NCBI RefSeq assembly: GCF_026683955.1
Contig: NZ_CP113343.1
Span: 3,596,001 to 3,660,000 of the forward strand
DNA: 64,000 nucleotides
DNA from: Arthrobacter sp. MMS18-M83
GTDB taxonomy: Bacteria; Actinomycetota; Actinomycetes; Actinomycetales; Micrococcaceae
Reading direction: 5' to 3'
The notes under the pieces were generated by a model. That model worked only from the letters and a program-made list of their open reading frames with translations. It was not told the origin of the DNA and did no database searches. A program made the position numbers and the translations under genes. Below are positions 1 to 10,994 of the stretch, in pieces (positions within the stretch are counted from its first letter, which is position 1; the number at the start of each line of letters is the position of its first letter).

Positions 1-786
1 GGTTCCGAGCGTTACACGGGAGCTGCAGTCCTCTCTGTTGAGGCCGCGGCGGCGTCCGGCGCGGGAATGGTGCGGTACCTCGGACCGGAAGTTGTGGCGC
101 GGCATGTACTGGTCCGCACTCCCGAGGCTATTTGGGAGCCAGCCGAACCCGGACGGGTCCAAGCATGGCTGCTCGGTCCGGGCCTGGACGGAGCCGAACA
201 ATTCAAGCGGGCCCGTGACGTGCTGGCCGCAGCGTCCGGCGCCGGCCAGCCCGCCGTCGTCGACGCCGGAGCGCTGGGTCTCCTGCCGGAACGCTGCCCG
301 CCCAACTGGATCCTGACTCCGCACGCGGGGGAGCTGGCAGACCTCCTTGGCCGCGGCGAAGTACGCTTCACGCGCGAGGATGTGGAGTCCCGGCCACTGC
401 ACTTCGTCCGCATGGCCGCGGAACACACGGGGGCGGTTGTCCTCCTCAAAGGTGCCACGACACTGATTGCGTCCCCTTCCGGAGGGGTGTTCAGTCAATC
501 CGAGGGATGCCCATGGATGTCGACGGCGGGAAGCGGGGACGTCCTCGGCGGGATCCTTGGTGCCCTGGCTGCCGCCTTTGCGGTATCCGGGTTGGACGAT
601 GACGGCCCCTTCGCTGCCCTGGGAATCGCCAGGGACGAGAGGTGGGCGGCGGTAGCGGCCGCAGCTGCAAGCATCCACGGAATGGCAGGCAGCACCGCCT
701 CCGCTGGAGGACCCCTGACTGCCTCCGACATCGCTCGGGCGGTCCCCGATGTCTTCCGAATCCTCCAGGAATATCGCGCTGGATAA
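1..786 (+). CDS. nnrD: ADP-dependent NAD(P)H-hydrate dehydratase, 5'-truncated by the window edge
   Basis: C-terminal 261 residues of the YjeF C-terminal (NnrD) family, which dehydrates damaged NAD(P)HX back to NAD(P)H in the cytoplasm using ADP. Frame 1 is open from base 1: the first residues (GSERYTGAAVL) match the conserved early part of the domain, so the true start lies left of the window and the Met at 67 is internal. Visible family motifs are TPHAGEL near 318-340 and the nucleotide-binding TAGSGDVLGGILG near 523-560. Whether an N-terminal epimerase domain is fused cannot be seen. The next gene starts 75 bp downstream on the same strand, after its own Shine-Dalgarno. Confidence 0.9.
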   Translation, partial: GSERYTGAAVLSVEAAAASGAGMVRYLGPEVVARHVLVRTPEAIWEPAEPGRVQAWLLGPGLDGAEQFKRARDVLAAASGAGQPAVVDAGALGLLPERCPPNWILTPHAGELADLLGRGEVRFTREDVESRPLHFVRMAAEHTGAVVLLKGATTLIASPSGGVFSQSEGCPWMSTAGSGDVLGGILGALAAAFAVSGLDDDGPFAALGIARDERWAAVAAAAASIHGMAGSTASAGGPLTASDIARAVPDVFRILQEYRAG

Positions 787-860
787 TTCCGGATGTTCGT
801 TGAATGTCACTCAACATAGCTAGGCTGGCAACAAGTTATCCGGCACGTGAAGGAGAACAC

Positions 861-3200
861 ATGGACGTTTGGCCAGGATCCGCATACCCGTTGGGGGCCA
901 CCTTTGATGGCACGGGAACCAACTTCGCGCTGTTTAGCGAAAAGGCCGAAAAGGTGGAATTGTGTCTCTTTGACGACGACGGGGACGAAATGAGCTACAC
1001 CGTCAACGAGGTGGACGGTTATGTCTGGCATTGCTACCTGCCGCAGGTCCAGCCAGGGCAGAAGTACGGATACCGCGTACACGGCCCGTATGACCCTGCC
1101 GCCGGCCAGCGCTTCAACCCCAACAAGCTCCTCCTGGACCCTTACGCCAAGGCCATCCACCGGCAGATCGACTGGGACCCGGCGCTTTTCTCGTACAACA
1201 TGGGGGATCCGGACTCCCGAAACGACAAGGACTCCGCGGCCCACATGATGATGGGCGTCGTCATCAATCCCTTCTTCGACTGGGCCGGTGACCAGCAGCT
1301 TCGCATCCCGTACCACCGGTCGGTGATTTACGAGGCGCACGTCAAGGGGCTGACGCAGCTCCACCCGGAGGTTCCGGAGGAACAACGCGGTACCTATGCC
1401 GGCGTTGCACATCCTGCCGTGATTTCCCACCTGCAAAAGCTTGGCGTCACGGCCATCGAGCTCATGCCCGTCCACCAGTTCACCAACGACGGCATCCTGC
1501 AGGACAGGGGGCTGAACAACTACTGGGGCTACAACACCATTGGGTTCTTCGCGCCGCACAACAGCTACAGCTCCAAGGGCGATACCGGCCAGCAAGTCCA
1601 GGATTTCAAAGCGATGGTCAGAGCGTTGCACACGGCAGGCATAGAGGTCATTCTCGACGTCGTGTACAACCACACCGCCGAGGGCAACCACCTTGGACCC
1701 ACCCTGTCCTTCAAGGGGATCGACAACTCCGCTTACTACCGCCTGATGGAGGGCGACCTTAAGCACTACATGGATTACACGGGCACCGGTAACTCGTTGA
1801 ACGTACGCAGCCCCCATTCCCTTCAGCTGCTCATGGATTCCTTGCGCTACTGGGTCACCGAAATGCACGTTGACGGTTTCCGCTTCGACCTCGCCTCAAC
1901 GTTGGCACGCGAGTTCTACGATGTGGACAAGCTGTCGACATTCTTCGAACTCATCCAGCAGGACCCCGTCGTCTCCCAGGTCAAGCTGATCGCCGAACCG
2001 TGGGACGTGGGCCCAGGCGGCTACCAAGTAGGCAACTTCCCGCCGCAGTGGACGGAATGGAACGGTCAATACCGTGACACCGTCCGCGATTTCTGGCGAG
2101 GCGAGCCCTCCACACTGGGCGAGTTTGCCTCACGGCTGACCGGATCGGCGGACCTCTACGAGCACTCCGGCCGCCGCCCGGTGGCTTCCATCAACTTCGT
2201 CACGGCCCACGACGGCTTCACCCTGGCCGACCTGGTCTCCTACAACGAGAAGCACAACGAGGCCAACGGCGAAGGCAACAACGACGGTGAATCCCACAAC
2301 CGCTCCTGGAATTGCGGTGTCGAAGGCCCCACGGAGTCTCCCGTCGTCCTCGGTCTCCGTGCCCGCCAGCAGCGGAACTTCATCGCCTCCATGCTCCTCT
2401 CCCAAGGTGTCCCCATGCTGTTGCACGGTGACGAGCTCGGCAGGACACAGCGGGGCAACAACAACGGCTACTGCCAGGACTCAGAGCTGACCTGGATCAA
2501 TTGGGATAGCGTGGACCAGCCGCTCGTGGAGTTCACGGCAGCCGTCAGCGCACTGCGCGCCAAGCACCCTACGTTCAGGCGCAGCCGATTCTTCGACGGG
2601 CGGCCGGTGCTTCGAGGCGAAGGCGAGCGGCTCCCGGACATCGTTTGGCTCGACATCGACGGATCCACCATGACGCCGTCGGACTGGGACAGCGGCTTCG
2701 GCCGCTCGGTGGGCGTGTTCCTGAACGGGGATGGTATCCGCGGCAGGGACAACCAGGGGCGGCGGATCACGGACGTCAACTTCCTGCTCTACTTCAACGC
2801 CCACGACGACGAAGTGGGCTTCAAAGTGCCCTCTGACGAATACGCTCCAGCCTGGGACATCATCATCGACACCGCCGGTGGCGGTGCGGACACTGAACCC
2901 ATGCCCGCGGAATCGGTCCTCACTGTGGGGGCAAAGTCGCTCGTGGTCCTGCGAGCCCACAGCATCCCTGACACCGATCCGGACCACTCCGTCGCTGCCT
3001 CGCTAGCCGCGTTGTCCCAGACAACAACCTCTGAAACGGCATCCCTGACTGCGCCGGCCACGCTGACGCCAGTCGCGTCGGCGCCGAACAGGGCTCCGCT
3101 CCGGTCAGTGCCGGACCCGAAGCCTGACGCTGAAACCAAGGCTGCCGCTGCGCCGAAGAAGCCCAGAAAGCCACGCGCCCCCAAGAATGGGGGATCATGA
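861..3200 (+). CDS. glgX: Glycogen debranching enzyme GlgX/TreX (GH13)
   Basis: A 779-aa glycoside hydrolase family 13 isoamylase-type enzyme that cleaves alpha-1,6 branches of glycogen and so supplies linear maltodextrin to TreY/TreZ. The N-terminus ([17 protein letters not shown]) is the CBM48-like domain. GH13 regions are visible: DVVYNH near residue 265, GFRFDLAS near 338 (Asp nucleophile), AEPWDVG near 377 (Glu acid/base) and TAHDG near 447. I chose ATG 861, preceded by GAAGGAG, over an in-frame ATG at 804 that would add 19 unconserved residues. The last 90 or so residues are Ala/Pro/Lys/Thr-rich, ending in a basic tail absent from shorter homologues. The stop overlaps the treY start (ATGA), so translation is coupled. 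Confidence 0.95.
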   Translation: MDVWPGSAYPLGATFDGTGTNFALFSEKAEKVELCLFDDDGDEMSYTVNEVDGYVWHCYLPQVQPGQKYGYRVHGPYDPAAGQRFNPNKLLLDPYAKAIHRQIDWDPALFSYNMGDPDSRNDKDSAAHMMMGVVINPFFDWAGDQQLRIPYHRSVIYEAHVKGLTQLHPEVPEEQRGTYAGVAHPAVISHLQKLGVTAIELMPVHQFTNDGILQDRGLNNYWGYNTIGFFAPHNSYSSKGDTGQQVQDFKAMVRALHTAGIEVILDVVYNHTAEGNHLGPTLSFKGIDNSAYYRLMEGDLKHYMDYTGTGNSLNVRSPHSLQLLMDSLRYWVTEMHVDGFRFDLASTLAREFYDVDKLSTFFELIQQDPVVSQVKLIAEPWDVGPGGYQVGNFPPQWTEWNGQYRDTVRDFWRGEPSTLGEFASRLTGSADLYEHSGRRPVASINFVTAHDGFTLADLVSYNEKHNEANGEGNNDGESHNRSWNCGVEGPTESPVVLGLRARQQRNFIASMLLSQGVPMLLHGDELGRTQRGNNNGYCQDSELTWINWDSVDQPLVEFTAAVSALRAKHPTFRRSRFFDGRPVLRGEGERLPDIVWLDIDGSTMTPSDWDSGFGRSVGVFLNGDGIRGRDNQGRRITDVNFLLYFNAHDDEVGFKVPSDEYAPAWDIIIDTAGGGADTEPMPAESVLTVGAKSLVVLRAHSIPDTDPDHSVAASLAALSQTTTSETASLTAPATLTPVASAPNRAPLRSVPDPKPDAETKAAAAPKKPRKPRAPKNGGS

Positions 3201-5527
3201 GGACGCCTGTCTCCACGTACCGGCTCCAGATCCGGCCCTCGTTCACGCTCCACGACGCGGCGGCCCTCACAGGCTATTTGCGCGACCTCGGGGTTGACTG
3301 GGTGTACTTGTCGCCGATTTTGACTGCGGAGGAGGGCTCGGACCACGGTTACGACGTCACGGACCCCTCCACGGTCGATGCCTCGCGCGGCGGTGCCGAA
3401 GGGCTCGCCGCGCTTTCCAAGGCTGCGCGGGAGGCCGGTCTCGGGGTCTTGGTGGACATCGTTCCCAACCACATGGGCGTTGCGTCGCCTCCGCAAAACG
3501 CCTGGTGGTGGTCGCTCCTCAAGGAGGGCAGGGCCTCGCGCCATGCGGAAGCGTTCGACGTCGATTGGGACTTCGGGGACGGCAAGCTGCGGCTACCGGT
3601 CCTCGGCAGCGATGATGACCTCGACAAGCTGGAACTAGTCGACGGCGAATTGCGCTACTTCGATCACCGCTTCCCGCTAGCCGAGGGTAGCTACGTTGTA
3701 GGTGACGACGCGCGCGATGTCCATGCACGGCAACACTACGAACTGGTCGGTTGGCGCCGGGCCGACGCCGAACTGAATTACCGCCGCTTCTTCGCGGTCA
3801 ACACTTTGGCCGGGATCCGAGTCGAAATTCCCTGGGTTTTCGAGGAAGCCCATGCAGAGGTCTCCCGCTGGTTCCGGGACGGGCTCGCGGACGGGCTGAG
3901 GATCGATCATCCGGACGGACTCGCGGACCCTTCCGGCTACTTGGCGCGCCTGAAGGAAACGACTGGCGGCTCGTACGTGCTTGTCGAGAAGATCCTGGAG
4001 CCGGGGGAGGAGCTTCCGGAGAATTTCGACTGCGAGGGGACCACGGGCTACGACGCGCTCGCCGACGTCGACCGCCTTTTTGTTGATCCCGACGCCGAAG
4101 TGCGGCTGGATGCCTTGGACGCCAGACTGAGGGGCACCGAAACGCCGGCCGACTACCAAGCCATGATCCACGGCACCAAGCGGCGTATCACGGACGGCAT
4201 CCTGCGCTCGGAAATCCTGCGGTTGGCGCGGCTCGTCCCGGAGACTCCGGAACTGCCCAATCCAACGGCGGCGGATCCAGAGGTGGCGGACGCGCTGGCT
4301 GAAACCATTGCCTCCTTTCCGGTCTACCGAAGCTATCTCCCGTACGGCAAAGACATCCTGGCGGAGGCTGTTGAGCGGGCCGCCCGGACCAGGCCGGAGC
4401 TGGAGCAGGTGTTGGAGCGGCTGCTTCCCCTGCTGCTCGACGCCACCAGTGAATTGGGCCGCCGCTTCCAGCAGACCTCAGGCATGGTCATGGCCAAGGG
4501 CGTGGAAGACACCGCGTTCTTCCGCTACACCCGTCTTGGCACGCTGACCGAAGTGGGAGCGGACCCGACGGAATTCGCCCTGTCCCCGGCTGGATTCCAC
4601 GAGCGCATGATGCACCGCCAGGCGCACATGCCGCTGTCCATGACCACCCTGACCACACACGACACCAAGCGCAGCGAAGACACCCGAGCGAGGATTTCCG
4701 CCATCTCGGAGGCCGTACCCGAGTGGGAAGCATTCGTGGACCGGATGCAGAAGGTAGCTCCGATTCCCGACGGGCCACTCGCGGTTCTGGTGTGGCAGGC
4801 CATTGCGGGTGCTTGGCCAGCAAGCCGCGAACGCCTCCAGCGCTACGTCGTCAAGGCGGCACGCGAGGCCGGCAATTCCACCAGTTGGACGGATCCGGAC
4901 GAGGGGTTCGAAGCGAAGGTGGCCTCCGCCGTCGACGCCGTCTTCGATGTGCCGGACGTGACCGCTGCGCTGGAGAGATTTGTCGCGCTCTTGGACCCCT
5001 ACGGAGCGTCCAACTCGCTGTCAGCAAAAATTGTTCAGTTGACCATGCCCGGCGTACCGGACGTCTACCAGGGAACTGAGTTTTGGGATCGTTCACTCAC
5101 CGATCCGGACAACCGGCGCCCGGTGGACTTCGAACGGCGGAGGGCCGCTCTCGCAGCCCTCGACGCCGGTGCCCAGACGGAAGCGCGGGACGAGTTGGCC
5201 AAGTTGTTGCTGACGTCGCGCGCGCTGCGCCTGCGTCGCGACAGGCCAGAGCTCTTCAGCGGATACAGCCCCGTCTACGCTGAGGGACCCGCGGCCGACC
5301 ACTTGCTCGCCTTTGACCGCGGAGCGGTCGGCGCACGTGGTGCCATCACGTTGGCCACTCGGCTCCCGCGGAAGCTTGAACTCAACGGCGGATGGCAAAG
5401 CACCTTCATCCGCCTCGCGAGCTCGGTCCAGGACGAGCTCACGGGCAACAGTTATCCCGCGGGCGAAGTGCCGCTCGCAAGGCTGCTACAGAGATACCCG
5501 GTGGCCCTGCTCGTGTCGATTACCTAG
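3197..5527 (+). CDS. treY: Malto-oligosyltrehalose synthase (GH13)
   Basis: A 776-aa enzyme, the usual TreY length. It isomerises the reducing-end alpha-1,4 bond of maltodextrins to alpha,alpha-1,1, giving maltooligosyl trehalose. GH13 landmarks: VDIVPNHMG near residue 87, [10 protein letters not shown] near 234 (nucleophile Asp), VEKILEPGE near 262 (catalytic Glu) and THDTKRSED near 488. The TreY-specific N-terminus STYRLQ begins a few residues after Met1. It overlaps glgX by 4 bp and is followed by treZ after 57 bp, so it is the middle gene of the treXYZ pathway operon. The function is secure from the motifs and the order. Confidence 0.96.
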   Translation: MRTPVSTYRLQIRPSFTLHDAAALTGYLRDLGVDWVYLSPILTAEEGSDHGYDVTDPSTVDASRGGAEGLAALSKAAREAGLGVLVDIVPNHMGVASPPQNAWWWSLLKEGRASRHAEAFDVDWDFGDGKLRLPVLGSDDDLDKLELVDGELRYFDHRFPLAEGSYVVGDDARDVHARQHYELVGWRRADAELNYRRFFAVNTLAGIRVEIPWVFEEAHAEVSRWFRDGLADGLRIDHPDGLADPSGYLARLKETTGGSYVLVEKILEPGEELPENFDCEGTTGYDALADVDRLFVDPDAEVRLDALDARLRGTETPADYQAMIHGTKRRITDGILRSEILRLARLVPETPELPNPTAADPEVADALAETIASFPVYRSYLPYGKDILAEAVERAARTRPELEQVLERLLPLLLDATSELGRRFQQTSGMVMAKGVEDTAFFRYTRLGTLTEVGADPTEFALSPAGFHERMMHRQAHMPLSMTTLTTHDTKRSEDTRARISAISEAVPEWEAFVDRMQKVAPIPDGPLAVLVWQAIAGAWPASRERLQRYVVKAAREAGNSTSWTDPDEGFEAKVASAVDAVFDVPDVTAALERFVALLDPYGASNSLSAKIVQLTMPGVPDVYQGTEFWDRSLTDPDNRRPVDFERRRAALAALDAGAQTEARDELAKLLLTSRALRLRRDRPELFSGYSPVYAEGPAADHLLAFDRGAVGARGAITLATRLPRKLELNGGWQSTFIRLASSVQDELTGNSYPAGEVPLARLLQRYPVALLVSIT

Positions 5528-5584
5528 CCAGAGCACCAACGACGGCGGGCAACCGAAGCCCGGACGAGATGATTGAGGGGAGCC

Positions 5585-7405
5585 ATGGCGGAGACGACCA
5601 GCGCGAGGAAACGATTCGATGTATGGGCCCCGTTTGCGGGGTCTGTCACTCTGCTTGCGGCAGGCCAGCACCACGAGATGCGGCCGCACGACGGCGGAGC
5701 CACCGGGTGGTGGACGGCGGACGTCCCGCAAGGCGTCGGGACGGATTACGGCTACCTCGTGGACGGCGAGGGGCCTTTTTCCGACCCGAGGTCGAAGCGG
5801 CAACCGGAGGGCGTCCACGGCCTGTCCCGCACCTTCGACGCCACCTCCTATGCCTGGAACGACGCCGAATGGCCAGGCCGCGGGATTGGCGGCGCCGTCA
5901 TCTATGAGCTCCACGTTGGGACCTTTACCCCGGAGGGCACACTGGACGCGGCGGTGGAAAGACTCGACTACCTCATTGAATTGGGAGTCGACTTTGTAGA
6001 GCTTCTGCCCGTCAATGCCTTCAACGGCACCCACAACTGGGGGTACGACGGCGTGCTGTGGTTCGCGGTCCATGAAGCCTACGGGGGACCAGAGGCCTAC
6101 CAGCGATTTGTTGACGCCGCGCATGCTGCGGGACTCGGCGTGATTCAGGACGTGGTCTACAACCATCTGGGGCCTAGCGGGAACTATCTGCCGAAGTTTG
6201 GCCCGTACTTGAAGTCCGGGGAGGGCAACACCTGGGGCGATTCAGTGAATCTGGACGGACCCGGCTCCGACGAAGTCCGTCAATACATTCTTGATAATGC
6301 CGAAATGTGGTTGAGCGATTTTCACGTTGACGGACTGCGCCTCGATGCTGTGCACGCCCTCCGTGACGATCGTGCCGTGCATATCCTGGAGGACTTGGCC
6401 AGCCTTGCGGATGGGATCGAAGCTGAAACCGGTGTCCCCAAGACACTGATTGCCGAATCGGATCTGAACAACCCGCGCTTGATCTACCGCAGGGACGCCA
6501 ACGGCTACGGGCTGGAAGGCCAGTGGAGCGACGACTTCCACCACGCGGTTCATGTGAACCTCACCGGTGAGACCGCCGGGTACTACGCGGATTTCGATTC
6601 CTTGACCGCCTTGGCCAAAGTCCTTGAGCACGGTTTCTTCCACGACGGGAGCTACTCAAGCTTCCGCGGAAGGCATCATGGCAGGCCCATCCGCCCGGGT
6701 CTGGTCCATCCTGCCGCGCTGGTGGTGTGCAGCCAGAATCACGACCAAATCGGCAACCGAGCCGCCGGCGACCGCCTGAGTTCGAGCCTGTCTTACGGCA
6801 GGTTGGCGCTGGCCGCCGTCCTGACCATGACGTCCCCGTTCACGCCGATGCTGTTCATGGGGGAAGAGTTCGGCGCGTCCACGCCTTGGCAGTTCTTCAC
6901 GTCGCATCCCGAGGAATGGCTGGCCAAGGCCACGGCAGAGGGCCGGCTCAAGGAATTCGAACGGATGGGCTGGGACCCAGCCCTGGTCCCCAACCCGCAG
7001 GACCCGGAGACATTCAACCGTTCCAAGCTCAAATGGGAGGAAACCAACGACGGCGATCACGCCCGGCTGCTCGACCTTTATCGAACCTTGGCGAACCTCA
7101 GGCGCTCGACGCCGGAGCTTGCCGCCGGCGGGTTCACCGACACACATGTTGACTTCAGCGAAGAGGACCGGTGGCTGGTTCTCAGCCGTGGCGCCGTGAG
7201 GGTCGCCTGCAACTTTGGGACGCAGCCTTTGACGAGGAACATTGACGGTAGCCTCTTGCTCGCCACGGACCCCTCGGCCGCCGTCGGGAACGGTAAGCTG
7301 ACAATCCCGGGGAGAGCGCCGCCGTCGTACGCATTAAGTGACTGCACCCACATGACGGACGCCGCCGTTCCGGCCCGGGAACGGGTGGCAGGATGGTGGG
7401 TATGA
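5585..7405 (+). CDS. treZ: Malto-oligosyltrehalose trehalohydrolase (GH13)
   Basis: A 606-aa enzyme that releases free trehalose from maltooligosyl trehalose made by TreY. The N-terminal [13 protein letters not shown] stretch is the CBM48-type domain. Catalytic regions: [11 protein letters not shown] near residue 188, [10 protein letters not shown] near 249, AESDLNNPR near 290 and [15 protein letters not shown] near 383, the last a TreZ hallmark. ATG 5585, preceded by GAGGGGAG, is preferred to the in-frame TTG at 5573. The stop overlaps the next ATG (7402) as ATGA. Trehalose probably serves as osmolyte and stress protectant; no regulator is visible nearby. Confidence 0.96.
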   Translation: MAETTSARKRFDVWAPFAGSVTLLAAGQHHEMRPHDGGATGWWTADVPQGVGTDYGYLVDGEGPFSDPRSKRQPEGVHGLSRTFDATSYAWNDAEWPGRGIGGAVIYELHVGTFTPEGTLDAAVERLDYLIELGVDFVELLPVNAFNGTHNWGYDGVLWFAVHEAYGGPEAYQRFVDAAHAAGLGVIQDVVYNHLGPSGNYLPKFGPYLKSGEGNTWGDSVNLDGPGSDEVRQYILDNAEMWLSDFHVDGLRLDAVHALRDDRAVHILEDLASLADGIEAETGVPKTLIAESDLNNPRLIYRRDANGYGLEGQWSDDFHHAVHVNLTGETAGYYADFDSLTALAKVLEHGFFHDGSYSSFRGRHHGRPIRPGLVHPAALVVCSQNHDQIGNRAAGDRLSSSLSYGRLALAAVLTMTSPFTPMLFMGEEFGASTPWQFFTSHPEEWLAKATAEGRLKEFERMGWDPALVPNPQDPETFNRSKLKWEETNDGDHARLLDLYRTLANLRRSTPELAAGGFTDTHVDFSEEDRWLVLSRGAVRVACNFGTQPLTRNIDGSLLLATDPSAAVGNGKLTIPGRAPPSYALSDCTHMTDAAVPARERVAGWWV

Positions 7406-8439
7406 CTTATTCGGCAGCGGAAAACCGCTATGAAACCATGCCCTACCGCCGCGTCGGACGCAGCGGTCTCAAACTTCCTGCCATCTCCTTGGGACTTTGG
7501 CACAACTTCGGCGATGACAAGCGTTTCGAGGAACAGCGCGCCATCCTGCGCCGTGCCTTCGATCTCGGTGTGAACCACTTCGACCTTGCCAACAACTACG
7601 GCCCGCCGGACGGTTCAGCGGAAACCAACTTTGGCCGCCACCTGAAGGACGACTTCAAGCCCTACCGCGACGAACTCGTCATTTCGACCAAGGCCGGTTA
7701 CTACATGTGGCCCGGCCCCTACGGGGAATGGGGCTCCCGCAAGTACCTTCTCTCCAGCCTGGACCAGTCGCTGCAGCGCATGGGCCTGGACTACGTGGAC
7801 ATTTTCTACAGCCACCGCCCGGACCCCGAAACGCCGCTGGAAGAAACCATGGGCGCCCTGGACCGCGCCGTCCGTTCCGGCAAGGCCCTCTATGCCGGTA
7901 TCTCTTCCTACACTCCGGAACAGACTCTTGAGGCGGCCAGGATCCTCAAGGAGATGGGCACGCCGCTGCTCATCCACCAGCCCAGCTACTCCATGCTCAA
8001 TCGGTGGACCGAGAACGGCAGTCCCAACCTGTACGAGGCACTTAACCAGGTAGGCGCTGGCTCAATCGCTTTCTCCCCGCTGGCACAGGGGATGCTCACC
8101 AACCGGTACCTGAACGGAATCCCGGCGGACTCACGCGCGGCCAAGGAACGGTTCTTGTCAGAAGCCGCACTGACGGAGGAAAAGCTGAGCCGGGTGCGTG
8201 GTTTGAACGCCATCGCCGATGGACGCGGCCAGACCCTCGCCCAGATGGCTATCGCCTGGATCCTACGCGAGCAGCCCAAGGGTTCAGCTGTGACCTCGGC
8301 TTTGGTGGGCGCGTCAAGTGTCGCGCAGTTGGAGGACACCGTGTCCGCGATCAACAACCTCGACTTCACCTCAGAGGAACTGACTGCGATTGACGAGTTC
8401 GCCGTCGAATCCGACATCAATCTGTGGGCACAGAAGTAG
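7402..8439 (+). CDS. Aldo/keto reductase, YghZ/Kv-beta-like
   Basis: A 345-aa NADPH-dependent aldo/keto reductase of the AKR14-like group (E. coli YghZ, which reduces L-glyceraldehyde 3-phosphate and methylglyoxal). The N-terminus [19 protein letters not shown] is typical. The catalytic tetrad is visible as Asp/Tyr in FDLANNYG (about residues 60-65), Lys in STKAG (about 97) and His in FYSHRPD (about 138). The start ATG 7402 forms ATGA with the treZ stop; an in-frame ATG at 7393 is less likely. Coupling to the trehalose operon suggests co-expression, but the physiological substrate is unknown. A strong hairpin follows. Confidence 0.9.
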   Translation: MTYSAAENRYETMPYRRVGRSGLKLPAISLGLWHNFGDDKRFEEQRAILRRAFDLGVNHFDLANNYGPPDGSAETNFGRHLKDDFKPYRDELVISTKAGYYMWPGPYGEWGSRKYLLSSLDQSLQRMGLDYVDIFYSHRPDPETPLEETMGALDRAVRSGKALYAGISSYTPEQTLEAARILKEMGTPLLIHQPSYSMLNRWTENGSPNLYEALNQVGAGSIAFSPLAQGMLTNRYLNGIPADSRAAKERFLSEAALTEEKLSRVRGLNAIADGRGQTLAQMAIAWILREQPKGSAVTSALVGASSVAQLEDTVSAINNLDFTSEELTAIDEFAVESDINLWAQK

Positions 8440-8460
8440 ATTCCGAAAACTTAACAGAAG

Positions 8461-8494
8461 AACGGGGCCGGCCGGGAACAAAGCCGGCCCCGTT
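8461..8494 (+). terminator. Perfect 12-bp stem-loop terminator
   Basis: The arms AACGGGGCCGGC and GCCGGCCCCGTT are perfect complements around a 10-nt loop, 22 bp after the aldo/keto reductase stop. There is no long T run. It probably ends the treXYZ-AKR transcript. Confidence 0.75.
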
Positions 8495-8605
8495 CAGGTT
8501 GGCTACAATGCAAAGAGCGCCGAATGGCGCTGTGCCTTTAAGACGCCGTCGTACATTCAGGTACAGACGCGCCAGGCACCTGAGGTTAGTGCTCAAAGGA
8601 GTTCC

Positions 8606-9691
8606 GTGTCTTCACATCCGATTCGTGTCGCCATTGTCGGTGTAGGTAACTGCGCCGCTTCGCTGGTCCAAGGTGTCCACTACTATCGCGATGCCGACCC
8701 CCAGGCCACGATTCCGGGTCTGATGCATGTTGAGTTCGGCAAGTACCACGTCAACGATGTCCAGTTCGTCGCCGCTTTCGATGTCGACAGCAAAAAGGTC
8801 GGCCTAGACCTTGCCGACGCCATCGGCGCCAGCGAGAACAACACCATCAAGATCGCCGACGTCCCGTCTACCGGCGTTACCGTGCAGCGTGGCCACACCC
8901 TGGACGGCCTGGGCAAGTACTACCGCGAGACCATCGTCGAGGCTCCGGAAGAGGCAGTGGACATCGTCGCCGCACTGCGCGAAACCAAGGCCGACGTCAT
9001 GGTCTGCTACCTGCCGGTTGGTTCCGAGGAAGCCGCGCACTTCTACGCGCAGTGCGCCATCGATGCTGGTGTTGCCTTCGTCAATGCTTTGCCCGTGTTC
9101 ATTGCGGGCACCAAGGAATGGGCTGACAAGTTCACTGCAGCGGGTGTTCCGATCGTTGGCGATGACATCAAGAGCCAGATCGGCGCCACCATCACGCACC
9201 GTGTCATGGCCAAGCTCTTCGAAGACCGCGGCGTCACCCTGGACCGCACGTACCAGCTGAATGTCGGCGGCAACATGGACTTCAAGAACATGCTGGAACG
9301 CGATCGCCTGGAGTCCAAGAAAATCTCCAAGACCCAGGCCGTGACCTCCAATGTCGAGGCCAAGCTTCACGCAGACGACGTCCACATCGGCCCGTCCGAC
9401 TACGTCGCCTGGCTCGACGACCGCAAGTGGGCGTTTGTCCGCCTCGAAGGCCGCAACTTCGGCGATGCTCCGGTTTCGCTGGAGTACAAGCTCGAGGTTT
9501 GGGACTCCCCAAACTCGGCCGGCGTGATCATCGACGCCATCCGCGCCGCCAAGATCGGCCTGGACCGTGGTATCGGCGGCCCGCTGCTCTCGGCTTCCAG
9601 CTACTTCATGAAGTCCCCGCCCGAGCAGTTCAACGACGACCTCGCCCGCGAAAAGGTCGAAGCCTTCATCCGGGGCGACGTCGAGCGCTAG
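8606..9691 (+). CDS. ino1: Inositol-3-phosphate synthase
   Basis: A 361-aa myo-inositol-1-phosphate synthase of the short actinobacterial type, converting glucose 6-phosphate to inositol 3-phosphate. In this lineage inositol feeds mycothiol (MshA is encoded about 3 kb downstream) and phosphatidylinositol. The NAD-binding motif [16 protein letters not shown] lies near residues 7-22; [12 protein letters not shown] and [12 protein letters not shown] match the family. GTG 8606 is chosen because AAAGGAG lies 5-10 nt upstream and homologues begin just before this Rossmann strand; the frame extends upstream to 8390 without similarity. It is followed by 32-bp-period repeats and a hairpin. Confidence 0.94.
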   Translation: MSSHPIRVAIVGVGNCAASLVQGVHYYRDADPQATIPGLMHVEFGKYHVNDVQFVAAFDVDSKKVGLDLADAIGASENNTIKIADVPSTGVTVQRGHTLDGLGKYYRETIVEAPEEAVDIVAALRETKADVMVCYLPVGSEEAAHFYAQCAIDAGVAFVNALPVFIAGTKEWADKFTAAGVPIVGDDIKSQIGATITHRVMAKLFEDRGVTLDRTYQLNVGGNMDFKNMLERDRLESKKISKTQAVTSNVEAKLHADDVHIGPSDYVAWLDDRKWAFVRLEGRNFGDAPVSLEYKLEVWDSPNSAGVIIDAIRAAKIGLDRGIGGPLLSASSYFMKSPPEQFNDDLAREKVEAFIRGDVER

Positions 9692-9718
9692 GCCGCTCTC
9701 CCGCCTACCGTCCCTCCC

Positions 9719-9814
9719 GGACGCTCGCTCACGTTTGTCGGGTTTTTGACGGACGCTCGCTCACTTCTGTCAGGTTTTTGACGGACGCTCGCTCACTTCT
9801 AAAGTGAGCGAGCG
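9719..9814 (+). repeat. Three tandem units of a 32-bp intergenic repeat
   Basis: Units start at 9719, 9751 and 9783 (period 32). Each begins GGACGCTCGCTCAC; units 1 and 2 end in GGTTTTTGAC. The third unit becomes an inverted copy. A degenerate core (ACGCTTACTCACCTT) follows at 9825. The same family, in the sense of the preceding gene, recurs after fhs and mshA. Confidence 0.85.
9786..9814 (+). terminator. 13-bp perfect hairpin inside the repeat, possible ino1 terminator
   Basis: CGCTCGCTCACTT (9786-9798) pairs perfectly with AAGTGAGCGAGCG (9802-9814) over a 3-nt loop. It lies between the convergent ino1 gene and the DUF559 pseudogene, so it could stop transcription from either side. Confidence 0.55.
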
Positions 9815-9865
9815 CCTGTCGTTAACGCTTACTCACCTTGGGTGGGTCGTGCCGATGCTTGCCCA

Positions 9866-10824
9866 CTACACAGCGCGTGCAAAGCCTGATGCGACGGCGG
9901 GATCCACCCACGCCGATCGCAGCGCCTTCTTGATCTTCTTGGTTGCTTGTTCGAATCCATCTACAAAGTCCTCCTTGCGGAACACGAGCACAGTCCATCC
10001 GGCTGCTTCGAAAGCTTTGTCGCGGCGTCGATCGCTCAGTGACTGGGCCTCCACGAGGTGATGACCGCCGTCGTACTGAATTGCCACGCGCCTTTGGCGG
10101 AAGCCCAAATCCGCCGACGGCGAGAACGGATCGGCATCCCGCAGCCTGAGCTGAAGTTCTGGTTCCGGGACTCCCGCGTCCAGCATCGCCAAGCGAAGCA
10201 AGGACTCTGGTGCAGAATCCGCGCCCACGCGCATCAGCTCCAGCGCCTGCCGGGCACGCACCACGCCTTGCAAATTCGGATGCCGCTCCACCAGGGCACG
10301 CAGCTCTTCAAGGGTCGCGAACGGAGTGTCTCGCCCTTCCAAGGACTGCCGGGGGACGCGAATCAGCTCGTCGCCCATGCAGACGACGTCGTTCAACGGC
10401 AGCAGCCTTGCCATGTCCAGCCAGGTACGAGACCGCGTGCTGATCCGAATTCCGTCAGCGACCTCAACCTCGTCCTCGGCCGCGATCACGGTATGGCCGA
10501 TCACGCCTTTGCGGCGAACTCCGGGCAATGACCGGGGCTTGCTGAGATGCAGCTCGGTTGAGTCCGAGAGCCAGGGGGAAGGCAGGAACGGCGAAGGCGG
10601 GCCGCCGTCACATGAGAAATCCAGGCACCGGGCGTAGCGGTAGACAGCGCCCGGGCGGCCGACTCAAGATCGAAGTCCCAGCCGGCCGGGCGATAAAGGC
10701 CGCGGCTGACGTTTTCGATGTCGATACGCAGGAGGCGGCCGCGCGGGACACCCTGGGCTTGGGCCTCCGCGAGCGTGAACGGTCGTGAAAGTAGTTCAAC
10801 GGGAAGGGCAAACTCGTTTCGCAT
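9866..10824 (-). pseudogene. DUF559-domain protein with AbiEi-like N-terminus, frameshifted
   Basis: Two adjacent minus-strand frames make one protein. The N-terminal part (start about 10824, MRNEFALPVELL) has an AbiEi-antitoxin-like winged-helix head ending in SRGLYRPAGW. The C-terminal part carries a DUF559/Vsr-like nuclease fold (DLGFRQRRVAIQYDGGHH, then WTVLVFRKEDF). The first frame runs past HVTAARL into unrelated sequence and stops at 10501. The other frame is open from the same place with sensible sequence (SPWLSDSTELHLSKPRSLPGV) and runs to 9866. A one-frame shift therefore lies near 10570-10600. Such single-copy proteins are common in Arthrobacter relatives; their role is unknown. 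It could be real decay or a sequencing error. Confidence 0.75.
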
Positions 10825-10913
10825 ACCCGCATTGTTACCCAAACGGGCGGATGCCTGCAGAAGTTATCCACAGGCTCAGGATTCGGTCGATGGACGGGTC
10901 GTCCCGAAGAGGC

Positions 10914-10994
10914 ATAGGTGAGAGAGCGTTCCTGATTTTGGCGGCAAAGTTGAGGGAGCGTCTCAGAAAAAGGCGTCATAGGTGAGCGGGCGTT
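10914..10994 (-). repeat. Three units of the 32-bp intergenic repeat after fhs
   Basis: Cores at 10914 (ATAGGTGAGAGAGCGTT), 10946 (AAAGTTGAGGGAGCGTC) and 10978 (ATAGGTGAGCGGGCGTT) are spaced exactly 32 bp. Read on the minus strand they give the same CGCTCGCTCAC core as after ino1. The array begins at the fhs stop codon. Confidence 0.85.

Noticed and set aside
9719..9814. CRISPR array
   Set aside because: The 32-bp units are contiguous and nearly identical along their whole length, with no variable spacers and no cas genes anywhere in the window.
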